A stretch of 64,000 nt of DNA from CAWGCE01 sp964480915 (GTDB taxonomy: Bacteria > Planctomycetota > Planctomycetia > Pirellulales > Pirellulaceae). Below the pieces are notes generated by a model. It worked only from the letters and a program-made list of their open reading frames with translations, was not told the origin of the DNA and searched no databases. The first letter of the stretch is position 1; each line of letters starts with the position of its first letter. The stretch covers positions 62,001 to 126,000 of the forward strand of contig CAYZRS010000007.1 in assembly GCA_964480915.1 (NCBI GenBank). The letters run 5' to 3'. A program made the translations under genes and the position numbers. Shown here piece after piece: positions 27,333 to 36,141 of the stretch.

Positions 27333-28931
27333 ATGAGAAGTCGGATTACTTTCGTCGCGCTATTCGCGGCAGTATGTTTGTTCCAGGGCGTGGATTCTTG
27401 CCACGCGTACCGTCTATCGCAGCGATGGACATCGACGGCCACCAACGGTGGCGGATTGGTCCAAGGCCAACCGACGACAATCACTTACAGCTTTCTGCCT
27501 GACGGCACGAATATCGCTGGTGAGTCTCAGAATAGCGATCTGATCGCCTTTCTCGATAACGAATTTGGTTCCAGCGCAACTTGGCTACCGCTGTTTCAGC
27601 AATCGTTTGATCGCTGGGATGAACTCAGCGGACTGACAACGATCTACGAGCCCAATGATGATGGCGTAACAGCCAATGGGAACAACAGTGGAGTGCTGGG
27701 CGTCCGCGGTGACGTACGCATGGGGGGCGTTTTCATTGACGGCCCGAGCAACGTGCTGGCCTACAACTACTTCCCGAATCGTGGCGACATGGTTCTCGAT
27801 ACGGCCGATGGCAATTTTTACGACACGCCGAATAACAACTTCCGAGCACTTCGGAACGTCATCATGCACGAGCATGGGCATGGCCTCGGTTTCTCGCACG
27901 TCGAATCAAGTAATTCACGCAACTTGATGGAGCCTTTCATTGATACTTCGTTTGACGGGCCGCAGTTCGATGATCTGCTGGCGGTTCAGCGAGGGTACGG
28001 CGACATCTATGAAGAAAATGGCGGCAACGACTCTATCGCGAACGCGACGTCGCTCGGCTCGGTGGCCGGCGGAAGCACAGTGAGCATCGGCACGCACGCC
28101 TCCAACACGACCGTAGTGATTCCATCCGTCTGGACCGATTTTGTCAGCGTCGATGACAACTCCGACCTGGACTACTACTCGTTCACGGTCGACGGGCCGT
28201 CTTCGCTTGATATTGCGCTCGATCCGCGAGGTCCGACCTACAATGAAGGGCCGCAAGGTGGAAGCCAGAGCACCTACGCCACCCGATCTTTTAGCAATCT
28301 GACGCTCAATCTATACGATACGAACGGTGCACTGCTGACTTCTGAAAACTCGACGGGCGCTGGGTCGGCCGAGACGATCAGCGGATTCAACGTCGGCAGT
28401 GCGGGAACTTATTACGTTCGCGCTTCTGGGAACGCCAATGAAGTGCAAATGTATCGCTTGGACATCTCGGCGACCGACGTTGCCTTGCCGGGCGATTTCA
28501 GCGGCAACAACGATTACGACTGTGCCGATCTTGATGCTCTCGTAGCCGCCGTCGCTGGTGGTAGCACGGCAGCGCAATGGGATCTTAATTCGGATAACAA
28601 CGTGGACGTAGGTGATGTATCGTCGTGGCTATCGATCGCCGGTGCGGCCGAAAACGCGTCTGGAAACCCTTATTTGCCTGGTGACGCGAATCTTGATGGA
28701 GTCGTCAACGGCGCGGATTACGTCGTCTGGTCTTCCAATCGTTTTACCGCGACGCCTGCTTGGTGCTCGGGCGATTTCAATGCAGACGGTTTCGTGAATG
28801 GCGCCGACTATGTGATTTGGTCGAGCTTCCGATTCCAATCATCGGATTCGACGAATGCGGTACCGGAACCCGGGCACGCCGCCCTCCTTTTCGTGGCGGC
28901 CGCTTGCTACGCAGCAGCCAAACGTCGCTAA
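27333..28931 (+). CDS. Matrixin-like zinc metalloprotease with dockerin-like loops and PEP-CTERM tail
   Basis: 532 residues from MRSRITF; GAGGGGGGA sits just upstream. Signal peptide to about residue 25. The peptidase domain carries the extended zinc motif HEHGHGLGFSH (His179, His183, His189; catalytic Glu180) and a Met-turn candidate NLMEPF, as in M10 metzincins. A pre-peptidase C-terminal-like beta domain follows (LDYYSFTVDGPSSLDIAL). Then come calcium loops (GDANLDGVVNGADYVVW, GDFNADGFVNGADYVIW) and the sorting tail VPEPGHAALL. It should act outside the cytoplasm, probably on extracellular protein. The loop region is nearly identical to that of the next gene. Confidence 0.87.
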   Translation: MRSRITFVALFAAVCLFQGVDSCHAYRLSQRWTSTATNGGGLVQGQPTTITYSFLPDGTNIAGESQNSDLIAFLDNEFGSSATWLPLFQQSFDRWDELSGLTTIYEPNDDGVTANGNNSGVLGVRGDVRMGGVFIDGPSNVLAYNYFPNRGDMVLDTADGNFYDTPNNNFRALRNVIMHEHGHGLGFSHVESSNSRNLMEPFIDTSFDGPQFDDLLAVQRGYGDIYEENGGNDSIANATSLGSVAGGSTVSIGTHASNTTVVIPSVWTDFVSVDDNSDLDYYSFTVDGPSSLDIALDPRGPTYNEGPQGGSQSTYATRSFSNLTLNLYDTNGALLTSENSTGAGSAETISGFNVGSAGTYYVRASGNANEVQMYRLDISATDVALPGDFSGNNDYDCADLDALVAAVAGGSTAAQWDLNSDNNVDVGDVSSWLSIAGAAENASGNPYLPGDANLDGVVNGADYVVWSSNRFTATPAWCSGDFNADGFVNGADYVIWSSFRFQSSDSTNAVPEPGHAALLFVAAACYAAAKRR

Positions 28932-28952
28932 GACGACTTGCTTGAGACTTGA

Positions 28953-28982
28953 GCGGCGCGACCTTTGGTCGCGCCGCATTTT
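28953..28982 (+). terminator. Rho-independent terminator
   Basis: Eleven-base GC-rich perfect stem (GCGGCGCGACC 28953-28963, GGTCGCGCCGC 28967-28977) with a three-base loop is followed by ATTTT. It closes the metalloprotease gene and lies 35 bases before the next start codon. Confidence 0.85.
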
Positions 28983-29016
28983 CACTTAACAGTATCGCTC
29001 AACGGAAACCCAATTG

Positions 29017-30606
29017 ATGACCATCAGACCGTGCCGTTCCGTATTGATATTCCTCACTGTCGCTTGCCTTGCTGCCTCTGCACCGGGCCAGTATCCGTCT
29101 TCGAGTATCGATCTGGCGAGTCGGCTAAGCCTCAATCAAATCGGCGGTGGCGACGGATCTGATATCTGGGGCTGGACCGATCCGCTCACAAGCAAAGAGT
29201 ACGCTCTGATGGCGCGGACGAATGGAGTTTCCTTCGTCGATGTGACCGATCCTTACAACGCCGTCTATCTTGGCAATCTGCCCTCGAACAATGGTGCCGT
29301 CGATGCGTGGCGCGACGTCAAGACGTACGGCAACTATGCCTACGTCGTGGCCGATGGAAACGTGGGACCGCATGGCATGCAGGTCTTCGATCTTACGAAC
29401 CTCCGAGGAATCACCTCGCCAACCACGTTTTCTGCGACGACCACAGAAAATACGTTTCGGAATGCTCACAATATCATCGTCAATGAAGACTCGGGATTCG
29501 CCTACGTCGTTGGCAGCGACCTGAACGGTGGGCAAGCGTTGGCGTACGACCTTTCGAATCCGGCCAGCCCGCAATTCATCCGCAACATCAACGTCGATGG
29601 ATACATCCACGATGCGCAGGTGGTCAATTACAGCGGCCCCGATCCGGATCATGCAGGCCGCGAAGTGATGTTTTCCGCAAGCGCCAATGATTTTGTCATC
29701 ATCGATGTGACCGACAAGGGAAATAATGGAGCGTTTCGAATTTGGGAAAACGTCTATCCTGGTGTCGAGTACGTTCACCAAGGGTGGCTTTCGGAGGATC
29801 AAACCATCTTCTTTCTTAACGATGAACTGGACTCGCAGTGGACGCACCGTTGGGACGTGACCGACCTCGACAGCCCAGTCTATTTGGGCACATCGGGTCC
29901 TACCGCCGGTTCGGCCATCGATCACAACCTTTATGTCAAAGGCAATTACGTTTTCCAGGCGAACTATACCAGCGGTATCCGGGTCGCCGAGATTACGGAC
30001 GCAGCCACGGGCACGCTGAACGAAGTCGCTTGGCTCGATACACACCCATCCAATAACGGCGCCAATTTCAATGGCGCTTGGTCGGTCTATCCGTACTTTG
30101 AGAGCGGTACGATCATCTCGAGCGATATCAACGATGGCCTTTTCGTGTCGCGAGTAACGGTCGAGCCGGCCGACTTCAATGCGGACGGGATCGTCGACTG
30201 TGTTGATATCGATCAACTAGTAGAAGCCATTTCGACCGGATCGACTCAGCCGTGGTTTGATCTCACCGGAGACGGCAACCTGAACCTCGCCGATCGAGAT
30301 GCGTGGCTCGCCGCCGCGGGCGCCGCTAACCTAGCGTCTGGCAATCCCTATTTGCTTGGTGATGCAAACCTGGACGGTGCCGTGAACGGTGCTGACTACA
30401 TCATTTGGTCTTCCAACCGTTTTACCGCGACGCCCGCATGGTGCTCCGGCGACTTTAACGCGGACGGTGTCGTGAACGGAGCCGATTATGTTCTTTGGTC
30501 CAGCTTCCGATTTCAATCCTCCGATACGAATCCGGTCCCAGAACCGGCAGGCTGGTTGATCGTCTTGGGGATAACGGTCGCCGCCGGGCGCCGGCAATGG
30601 AGCTAA
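29017..30606 (+). CDS. Choice-of-anchor B (LVIVD-repeat) exported protein with dockerin-like loops and PEP-CTERM tail
   Basis: 529 residues with a signal peptide (cleavage near APGQ at about 25). The body is a beta-propeller-like repeat region with FVDVTDPYNAVYLGNLP, QVFDLTNLRG, AYDLSNPASPQFI and FVIIDVTDKGN, the LVIVD-type pattern of choice-of-anchor B proteins. The C-terminal region has the same calcium-loop cassette as the preceding gene and the tail VPEPAGWLIVLGITVAAGRR. It probably is an adhesive or matrix protein sorted by exosortase. An in-frame TTG just before the ATG is ignored. The terminator upstream implies its own promoter, squeezed into 35 bases, or read-through. Confidence 0.85.
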   Translation: MTIRPCRSVLIFLTVACLAASAPGQYPSSSIDLASRLSLNQIGGGDGSDIWGWTDPLTSKEYALMARTNGVSFVDVTDPYNAVYLGNLPSNNGAVDAWRDVKTYGNYAYVVADGNVGPHGMQVFDLTNLRGITSPTTFSATTTENTFRNAHNIIVNEDSGFAYVVGSDLNGGQALAYDLSNPASPQFIRNINVDGYIHDAQVVNYSGPDPDHAGREVMFSASANDFVIIDVTDKGNNGAFRIWENVYPGVEYVHQGWLSEDQTIFFLNDELDSQWTHRWDVTDLDSPVYLGTSGPTAGSAIDHNLYVKGNYVFQANYTSGIRVAEITDAATGTLNEVAWLDTHPSNNGANFNGAWSVYPYFESGTIISSDINDGLFVSRVTVEPADFNADGIVDCVDIDQLVEAISTGSTQPWFDLTGDGNLNLADRDAWLAAAGAANLASGNPYLLGDANLDGAVNGADYIIWSSNRFTATPAWCSGDFNADGVVNGADYVLWSSFRFQSSDTNPVPEPAGWLIVLGITVAAGRRQWS

Positions 30607-30631
30607 GCCGATACAGGCAGTGTGGATCGCG

Positions 30632-30649
30632 GATCGTGGTTACACGATC
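30632..30649. terminator. Short hairpin between convergent genes
   Basis: GATCGTG (30632-30638) and CACGATC (30643-30649) form a 7-base stem with a four-base loop, 26 bases after one gene and 64 before the end of the opposite one. There is no T-tract, so a terminator role is only suggested by position. Confidence 0.3.
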
Positions 30650-30712
30650 AAGGTGAGCGTGATCGACTTGTCGTGTACAGAGTGTTGCCCACGCACTACG
30701 GGCTCCGCTCGT

Positions 30713-31183
30713 TCAGATTCTACAAATCAATTCGAGCGTATTTCCTTCCGGGTCCTTGAAGAACATCGCACGCGCCCGCAGTTGAGGGAATTCGGTCTTC
30801 GTGGGCGATAGCTGGAGCGATTCCAGCCGGTCCCAATGCGTTTGAAAGTCTTGGCGATCGATTTCAAAGGCGAGATGGTTGAGCGTTGATTTTCTGACAT
30901 CGTGGCCATCAAAACGGGATTTGGCGAACACGTGTTGTTGGTAATCGATGAGTACTAGCAGTTGTGGATGCAGTCCGTTCTGGCCGAGCGGCGTTTCCGT
31001 GGCGGCGATCGTGAGGAAGCAAATCGTGGGCGTTCCCTCCGAATCGGCGGTCGTGCCATGGCGGTGGCTCGACTCGGAGTGCAGAGGGAAGCCGAGCACC
31101 TCTTGATAAAACGCCCGCATTCGCGGCAGGTCGCTGACGCTGAGCACGATTTCCGAGATTCCGAGAATGGGTGGGGCCGTCAT
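30713..31183 (-). CDS. VOC (glyoxalase/bleomycin resistance-like) family protein
   Basis: 156 residues from MTAPPILG, with AAAGGTGA upstream; a longer frame with a start at 31255 would run into the sulfatase end. Two beta-alpha-beta-beta-beta modules are visible: ISEIVLSVSDLPRMRAFYQEVLGFPL, then LNHLAFEID to FFKDPEGNTLELICRI. His near 137 (LNHLAF) and the C-terminal Glu (TLELI) are in metal-ligand positions for this fold. The substrate cannot be read from sequence. It is the last gene of an operon with sulfatase and NAD synthetase. Confidence 0.85.
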   Translation of the reverse strand: MTAPPILGISEIVLSVSDLPRMRAFYQEVLGFPLHSESSHRHGTTADSEGTPTICFLTIAATETPLGQNGLHPQLLVLIDYQQHVFAKSRFDGHDVRKSTLNHLAFEIDRQDFQTHWDRLESLQLSPTKTEFPQLRARAMFFKDPEGNTLELICRI

Positions 31184-31230
31184 TCCTGTGTCACCTTTCG
31201 GTCGGTTTGCAAAGGGAACTCCGCGCGTCG

Positions 31231-32691
31231 CTACGGAGTGTTCGGGTGTTGCCACTTCTTGATCGGTGATTCCGTGCGCAGTTCGTCGATCAAATGGATG
31301 AGTCGCTTAGCGACTGCTGGATTCTTGGCAAAGAGGTCGTGCTCTTCTCCAACGTCCGCTTCCAAGTCAAACAACTCGGTCTTCCACGACTTGGTTTGGC
31401 GCAGGTAGTTTCGGACGAGCTTCCATTTGCCCTCTCGGACTGCCAGCTTTCGGTTCAATTCCCAGTACATGGCAGCGTGAGCTGGCTGTTTCCCCTTGCC
31501 CAGCAACTCGGGCGCGAGGCTCAATCCGTCAATTCCGGTCGGAGCGTCGGCCTCTGCCAGTTCGGCCAGCGTTGGCAAGAGGTCACAGAAGGCGCTGGGG
31601 TGATCGGAAGAGCTGGCAGGTTCGATCTTGCCCGTCCACTTTGCGATGAACGGGACGCGCAAGCCGCCTTCGTACATCGAGCCTTTCAGTCCTCGCAGCT
31701 TCCCGGCACTTTGGAAGAACTCGGCATCGACGCCACCGGCATACGTCGGTCCGTTGTCGCTGCTAAACATGATGAGAGTGTTTTCCGCTTCGCCTCGCTC
31801 TTCGATCAGGTCAAACAGCGCACCGATGTCTCGGTCCATGCGGGTGATCATCGCGGCGTAACAGGCACGGGGGTGTGGGTGGGGTACATAACCCTTCTTG
31901 CCGTCGTACGGCGGGTCGTCCCATTGTCCTTGATATTCCGCCAACGAATCCTTTGGCACATGCAGCGCGACGTGAGGGACGGTATAAGGCAAATACAAGA
32001 AGTACGGTCGCGATCGCTCCTTGCGAATGAACTTCAGCGCCTCCTTCGTTAGCTCATCGTGGCTGTAGTCGTCGCCGGTCCAAAAATCGGAATCCTGGTT
32101 GCCCGGCAATTCCACCTTGGCGCCGTTTCGCCACAGGTGGTACGGATAAAACGAGTGAGCCTGACGCTGGCAGAGGTAGCCAAAAAAGTGGTCAAACCCC
32201 TGTGCATGAGGGCTCCCTTCGGTATCGAATGTCCCTAGCCCCCATTTGCCGATGCAGGCAGTTTCGTAGCCTGCCGTTTGCAGGACTTCTCCGATGGTGA
32301 CTTCGGCAGCGAGCAACGGCCGCTGCCCTTCGAGCGTCCGATCTTTCCACACATCGACTCCGGGCGGCCATTCGTCATTGCCGCGAATGTAGGCGTGCCC
32401 AGTGTGCTTGCCGGTCAACAAGACGCAGCGGGACGGAGCGCACACGGCGCTACCGGCATAGTGTTGAGTGAATCGCATGCCCTCAGCCGCCATGCGATCC
32501 AAATGAGGCGTGCGGATTTTTGTTTGGCCGTAACAGCCCAATTCGCCATAGCCCAGGTCGTCGGCCAGGATGTAGATGATGTTGGGGCGGTGCTCGCCTG
32601 CAGCACCCGCGACCGGCAGGCATAGCAAAAGCCAGCATAGGACCAGAGCCACTGGCACGAGTTGGTGGGAATTTCTAAGCCGTATCGTCAC
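31231..32691 (-). CDS. Exported formylglycine-dependent sulfatase
   Basis: 486 residues from a GTG start. A signal peptide (VPVALVLCWLLLCLPVAGAA) is followed by an alkaline-phosphatase-like domain. Metal-binding Asp44-Asp45 lie in ILADDLGYGE and the sulfatase signature CAPSR has Cys84, the residue converted to formylglycine; further blocks are LLTGKHTGH and FSSDNGP. It would hydrolyse sulfate esters, likely of algal or animal polysaccharides, in the periplasm. The GTG overlaps the end of the NAD synthetase gene by 17 bases with GGAG just before it. The frame extends 95 codons upstream but that part is a shadow of nadE. Confidence 0.9.
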   Translation of the reverse strand: MTIRLRNSHQLVPVALVLCWLLLCLPVAGAAGEHRPNIIYILADDLGYGELGCYGQTKIRTPHLDRMAAEGMRFTQHYAGSAVCAPSRCVLLTGKHTGHAYIRGNDEWPPGVDVWKDRTLEGQRPLLAAEVTIGEVLQTAGYETACIGKWGLGTFDTEGSPHAQGFDHFFGYLCQRQAHSFYPYHLWRNGAKVELPGNQDSDFWTGDDYSHDELTKEALKFIRKERSRPYFLYLPYTVPHVALHVPKDSLAEYQGQWDDPPYDGKKGYVPHPHPRACYAAMITRMDRDIGALFDLIEERGEAENTLIMFSSDNGPTYAGGVDAEFFQSAGKLRGLKGSMYEGGLRVPFIAKWTGKIEPASSSDHPSAFCDLLPTLAELAEADAPTGIDGLSLAPELLGKGKQPAHAAMYWELNRKLAVREGKWKLVRNYLRQTKSWKTELFDLEADVGEEHDLFAKNPAVAKRLIHLIDELRTESPIKKWQHPNTP

Positions 32692-34690
32692 CGGCTCCGC
32701 CCTGAACCCACTCCCACATTTCACGTAGTTCACGTTCGTAGCCTCCGGAGAGAATTGGAAAGCGGCACCACGTCTTCGGATCGAGATTTTCGTCGTCAAC
32801 GTGAAACGAGGGCGCGTATCGCTCGCGCTTCCACTGATTGCGGCACCAAAGGGTAAAGAAGCGGTCGGTCCACTCGGCCAGTTGCTGTCGGTCGTACTGG
32901 CCGAATGCCGTTTCCATTTTCTGCAGGCATTCGAGGGGAGCCAGCTTGTCACGAATGGCCGCTCTTTCGATCGCATCCAGCAGATCGTAGGGCATCAGAT
33001 CGCCTTCATCGGTTTGCTTCGCGCCCTGAGGTCTCAATTCGGCCGTCGGCTGCTGCGCATTCACAGCGGCGAGCGCCGGGAGCGGACTGAGCCCCGTTGG
33101 CCCATCGCTTTCCATCCATCGCAGCCATTGCCTGAGAAAATTTTTGTCGATGCCGGCGATCGGAGAAACGCCGCCGCAGGTGTCTCCATCCATCGTGGCA
33201 TAGCCGACGGCCGCTTCTGAACGGTTGCTCGTCGCCAGCAACAGCGCGCCGGCCAGGTTCGTCAGTAGCCAGACGCTTGGCCCGCGGGCTCGCGCCTGAA
33301 TGTTCTGCAGTGCCAGATCGTCGTTCTTCCAGGTCAGTTCTCGGTCGAGCGCCTTGCTGATCATGCCGACATAGTCCTCCACGACCCCGTCGACATCGAG
33401 CTCCAAGAACAGCGCGCCGACACCCGCCGCGACGTCTCGCGCCGCATTTCGCGTGACATCTCCACTGTTTCTTGTGGCCTGGTAGACGCAGGTCAGCAAC
33501 TTGCCAACCATCGATGGGACATCGTCACATGATTGAAGCTCTTTGAAGTACGCCAGTTTCTTTTTGAAACCGTTGATCCCCAGCTCCTCGACGGCGAAGG
33601 CGACCATCAGCGCGACTAGCGTGGCAACGGCAGCCGAGTCAGCGCCCCCGCTTAGAGAGACCACAAAGCCGCGTGATCGGCTTTTTCGCATATAGTCGAA
33701 CAGTGCCAAAGAGACCGCTCGGGTGAATTCTTCCTCCTTAATCGACTTGCTCGTCTCCCAGGCGGGTCTTTGCTGCAGACGGGGTGCATCGGTCGCTTCT
33801 TTGCAGGCGAATTCGGACTGGATCACGAGCGACTGATCTCGTTCCACTTCCACAGGAAAGCTGCTCGATCGCGTTCGCTGCATGCGGATCTTGTCGAGAT
33901 CAATCACGGCCGCTGTGATCTCGGAATTGGCATAGCCAAGTCGCTTACCTTCCGCCAGCAATTCGCCGGCGCTGGCAATCATCGCATCTCCGTCATAAAC
34001 GGCTCGGCCCGCTTCATTGCCGAGCAGGTTGGCGTAGACATAGGCTGTATGGAAGGCGCGCGAGCCATCGAGTACCAACCGCCGCCGAACCGCATGCTTG
34101 TCGAAAGCAAAATGACTGGCGCTCGGGTTCAGGATCACGTCGGCGCCCTGCTGCGCCAACTCTCCGCCGGGGCGATCGAGCACCCAGGCGTCCTCGCAGA
34201 TCTCGAACCCGATGTGGACATCGCCACAGGTGAACATGAGGTCGCCGATCGGATATGCGCGGCCGTCGATTTCGACCTCACCCGCGGCATTGTTGGGCCA
34301 TGGCTTGAACCAACGCGGCTCGTAGTGCAACCCTTCACCCGCCAGGTTTTGTTTCGCCGCCAAACCGAGTAGTGTTCCGTCGACCGCGAGTGCCGCGCAG
34401 TTGAACAGGCCGCCGCGATAAATCACGGGCAAGCCGAGGGAGACAATCATTCCTTTGGTCGCCGGCAGCAACTCGACAAGCACTCGTGTCGACATTTCGA
34501 CCATCGCGGGCGAGTAGAAAGCGTCCTCGCAGCCGTAACCGCAGATGCACAACTCGGGCAGGCAGAGCAGCTGCACGTCCTGATCGGCGGCGGCCCGGAT
34601 GGCCTCTCGGATATTATTGGAATTCCCATTCCAATCCAAAGGCGTTTGGTTCAGTACCCCGGCGCCGACTTTCAGTAGCTTCACGTTCAC
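32675..34690 (-). CDS. nadE: Glutamine-dependent NAD+ synthetase
   Basis: 671 residues. The N-terminal nitrilase-type glutaminase domain has the Glu-Lys-Cys triad in LCLPELCICGYGCED, AAKQNLAGEG and GFEICEDAW. The C-terminal synthetase domain has the ATP-pyrophosphatase loop SLSGGADSAAVATL and the NAD-binding SNRSEAAVGYATMDGDTCG. It makes NAD+ from deamido-NAD+, glutamine and ATP in the cytoplasm. Length and domain order match the two-domain NadE. It is the first gene of a three-gene run with the sulfatase (overlapping) and the VOC protein, an association without an obvious pathway link. Confidence 0.95.
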   Translation of the reverse strand: MNVKLLKVGAGVLNQTPLDWNGNSNNIREAIRAAADQDVQLLCLPELCICGYGCEDAFYSPAMVEMSTRVLVELLPATKGMIVSLGLPVIYRGGLFNCAALAVDGTLLGLAAKQNLAGEGLHYEPRWFKPWPNNAAGEVEIDGRAYPIGDLMFTCGDVHIGFEICEDAWVLDRPGGELAQQGADVILNPSASHFAFDKHAVRRRLVLDGSRAFHTAYVYANLLGNEAGRAVYDGDAMIASAGELLAEGKRLGYANSEITAAVIDLDKIRMQRTRSSSFPVEVERDQSLVIQSEFACKEATDAPRLQQRPAWETSKSIKEEEFTRAVSLALFDYMRKSRSRGFVVSLSGGADSAAVATLVALMVAFAVEELGINGFKKKLAYFKELQSCDDVPSMVGKLLTCVYQATRNSGDVTRNAARDVAAGVGALFLELDVDGVVEDYVGMISKALDRELTWKNDDLALQNIQARARGPSVWLLTNLAGALLLATSNRSEAAVGYATMDGDTCGGVSPIAGIDKNFLRQWLRWMESDGPTGLSPLPALAAVNAQQPTAELRPQGAKQTDEGDLMPYDLLDAIERAAIRDKLAPLECLQKMETAFGQYDRQQLAEWTDRFFTLWCRNQWKRERYAPSFHVDDENLDPKTWCRFPILSGGYERELREMWEWVQGGAGDDTA

Positions 34691-34793
34691 TCGCCCTTCG
34701 TCCAGGTCGTTTTTGTTACGAGAATTTTAGATGCCCGTGACCGGTTCGTCGACTGCCGTGTCTCGCTGCGCAAGGCCAGCAAGGCCTCATTCG

Positions 34794-35306
34794 TCACTTC
34801 AGTGGAGGCAAATCGCGGTCCCGTCTGGACTCGTTGACGAATTGAAAGGCGGCCGGCTCGATCTTTAACAGTTTCGTTAATTGAGATCGAGTGCAGCGGA
34901 GTCGCTCGGAAGCATCGACAAAGTCGAGCTGGGATGCCTGCAGGAAATCGAGCGCCTCGGCCAGCATGATGGCGAAATCGAAGTGAGACGGAGAGACAAC
35001 GATCCGTCCGCCTCGGATTCGCGAATTCCAAATGTCGTGCGGTTCGTCATCGCTGGCCACTTCGACTCGGTGTTTGATGGCGAGCTGGATGCGCAATCGT
35101 TCGCTGGCCGCCTTTTTATTTTCGGCCTGGCTTCGTTTTTCTGTCGCGGCGGCAGAGACGCCGGTCGGCAAGTGTTTCATGAAGATCCCCGTTTCGACCT
35201 TGTTCCGATGCTGGCCTCCTGGTCCACTGCGTCTTTGGCGGCGGACCTCGCAATCGGACAGGAGTTGCTCGATGGGCATTCGGGCGGGATGATGCAGGCG
35301 GGCCAT
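34794..35306 (-). CDS. Stand-alone GGQ release-factor-like protein
   Basis: 170 residues. The peptidyl-tRNA hydrolysis motif GGQ sits early, in RRSGPGGQHRNKVET (about 27-40), followed by the conserved EKRSQAENKKAASERLR helix. Codon-recognition domains of RF1 and RF2 are missing, as in ArfB or mitochondrial C12orf65, so a ribosome-rescue role is plausible. Unlike ArfB it lacks a short basic tail. It carries instead an extra C-terminal helical domain (LAEALDFLQASQLDFVDAS and a segment resembling a helix-turn-helix, RCTRSQLTKLLKI). This form appears typical of planctomycetes. Confidence 0.82.
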   Translation of the reverse strand: MARLHHPARMPIEQLLSDCEVRRQRRSGPGGQHRNKVETGIFMKHLPTGVSAAATEKRSQAENKKAASERLRIQLAIKHRVEVASDDEPHDIWNSRIRGGRIVVSPSHFDFAIMLAEALDFLQASQLDFVDASERLRCTRSQLTKLLKIEPAAFQFVNESRRDRDLPPLK

Positions 35307-35486
35307 GTTGGGTCAATTCGTACGGCGGTGTGATCGACAAGTCAGAATGATACCGCCAAACAACGCTGCGCCCGATGCCGAACCAGAAACGGCCGCCGTG
35401 GCCACCCAGTTTCCGCGGCAAAGCGCTATTTCGACGACCTCGACCCGCTGTGGTCGCATTCGTGTATCGATCTAGAGGTGCGAGTT

Positions 35487-36005
35487 TTGAGATACCTACC
35501 GGAATTCGAATTCCCGCCCTATTCCTACGTACCCGGCAAGACGGCACACCCGAAGAGCCACCCGTCTGGCCATCAGTGCCCGGGACCCGGCGTCGCCGCC
35601 TGCTGCGCAGACTTGCCCAGCGAATGGGAGAGTTGCCAGCTCTACCTGTGGGGCGTCGATCTGTTCAATCATCGATTCTATTGGGAATCCCACGAAGCCT
35701 GGGAGGAAGTGTGGATTGCCTTGGGACGCAGGGGAGCCTGCGCCGACTTCACGAAAGGGCTCATTAAACTCGCCGCTGCAGGTGTCAAAGTGCTGGAAGG
35801 GAATCCCATGGGCATGGCACGGCACGCGCGCCGGGCGGCCGAGCTGTTCGAGCTAACCAAGGCGAAGGCGCCGACGATCTATTGTGGCTGCCATCTGGAC
35901 CGGCTGATCGCCAACTCGAAGGCGATGCATTCATCGGCGGTGCCAAACGAGTCCTTGCCGTTGGTCATCGAACTGGTCAACAGAGATGACGGTTCCGTAG
36001 GCTAA
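35487..36005 (+). CDS. DUF309 domain protein, cysteine-containing variant
   Basis: About 172 residues. DUF309 core: FYWESHEAWEEVWIALG followed by DFTKGLIKLAAAGVKVLEG. It differs from the other copy in the window by an N-terminal extension (RYLPEFEFPPYSYVPG) with a cysteine-rich insert (HQCPGPGVAACC) and by CGCH further on, which could form a metal site. I favour TTG at 35487, since AGAGGTG lies six bases upstream; GTG at 35478 is the alternative. The frame is open to 35334 without a start. It is a single gene with no clear partners. Confidence 0.8.
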   Translation: MRYLPEFEFPPYSYVPGKTAHPKSHPSGHQCPGPGVAACCADLPSEWESCQLYLWGVDLFNHRFYWESHEAWEEVWIALGRRGACADFTKGLIKLAAAGVKVLEGNPMGMARHARRAAELFELTKAKAPTIYCGCHLDRLIANSKAMHSSAVPNESLPLVIELVNRDDGSVG

Positions 36006-36141
36006 AGCACACTTCAGCATTTCGATCGTGCCGACGCGGTTCACACCTTCTAACGATATATGCTTCTTGGTATGATTCCATGAGAAGCAGGGGGTGAAAA
36101 CAAAATCAGCAGCGGCACATCGCGCGTCATGTGAGAGCCAA

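Noticed and set aside
29125..30216. A 363-codon minus-strand frame opposite the choice-of-anchor B gene
   Set aside because: Mirror of the repeat-rich plus-strand gene; Asp/Val/Ile/Arg pattern only reflects the complementary codons.
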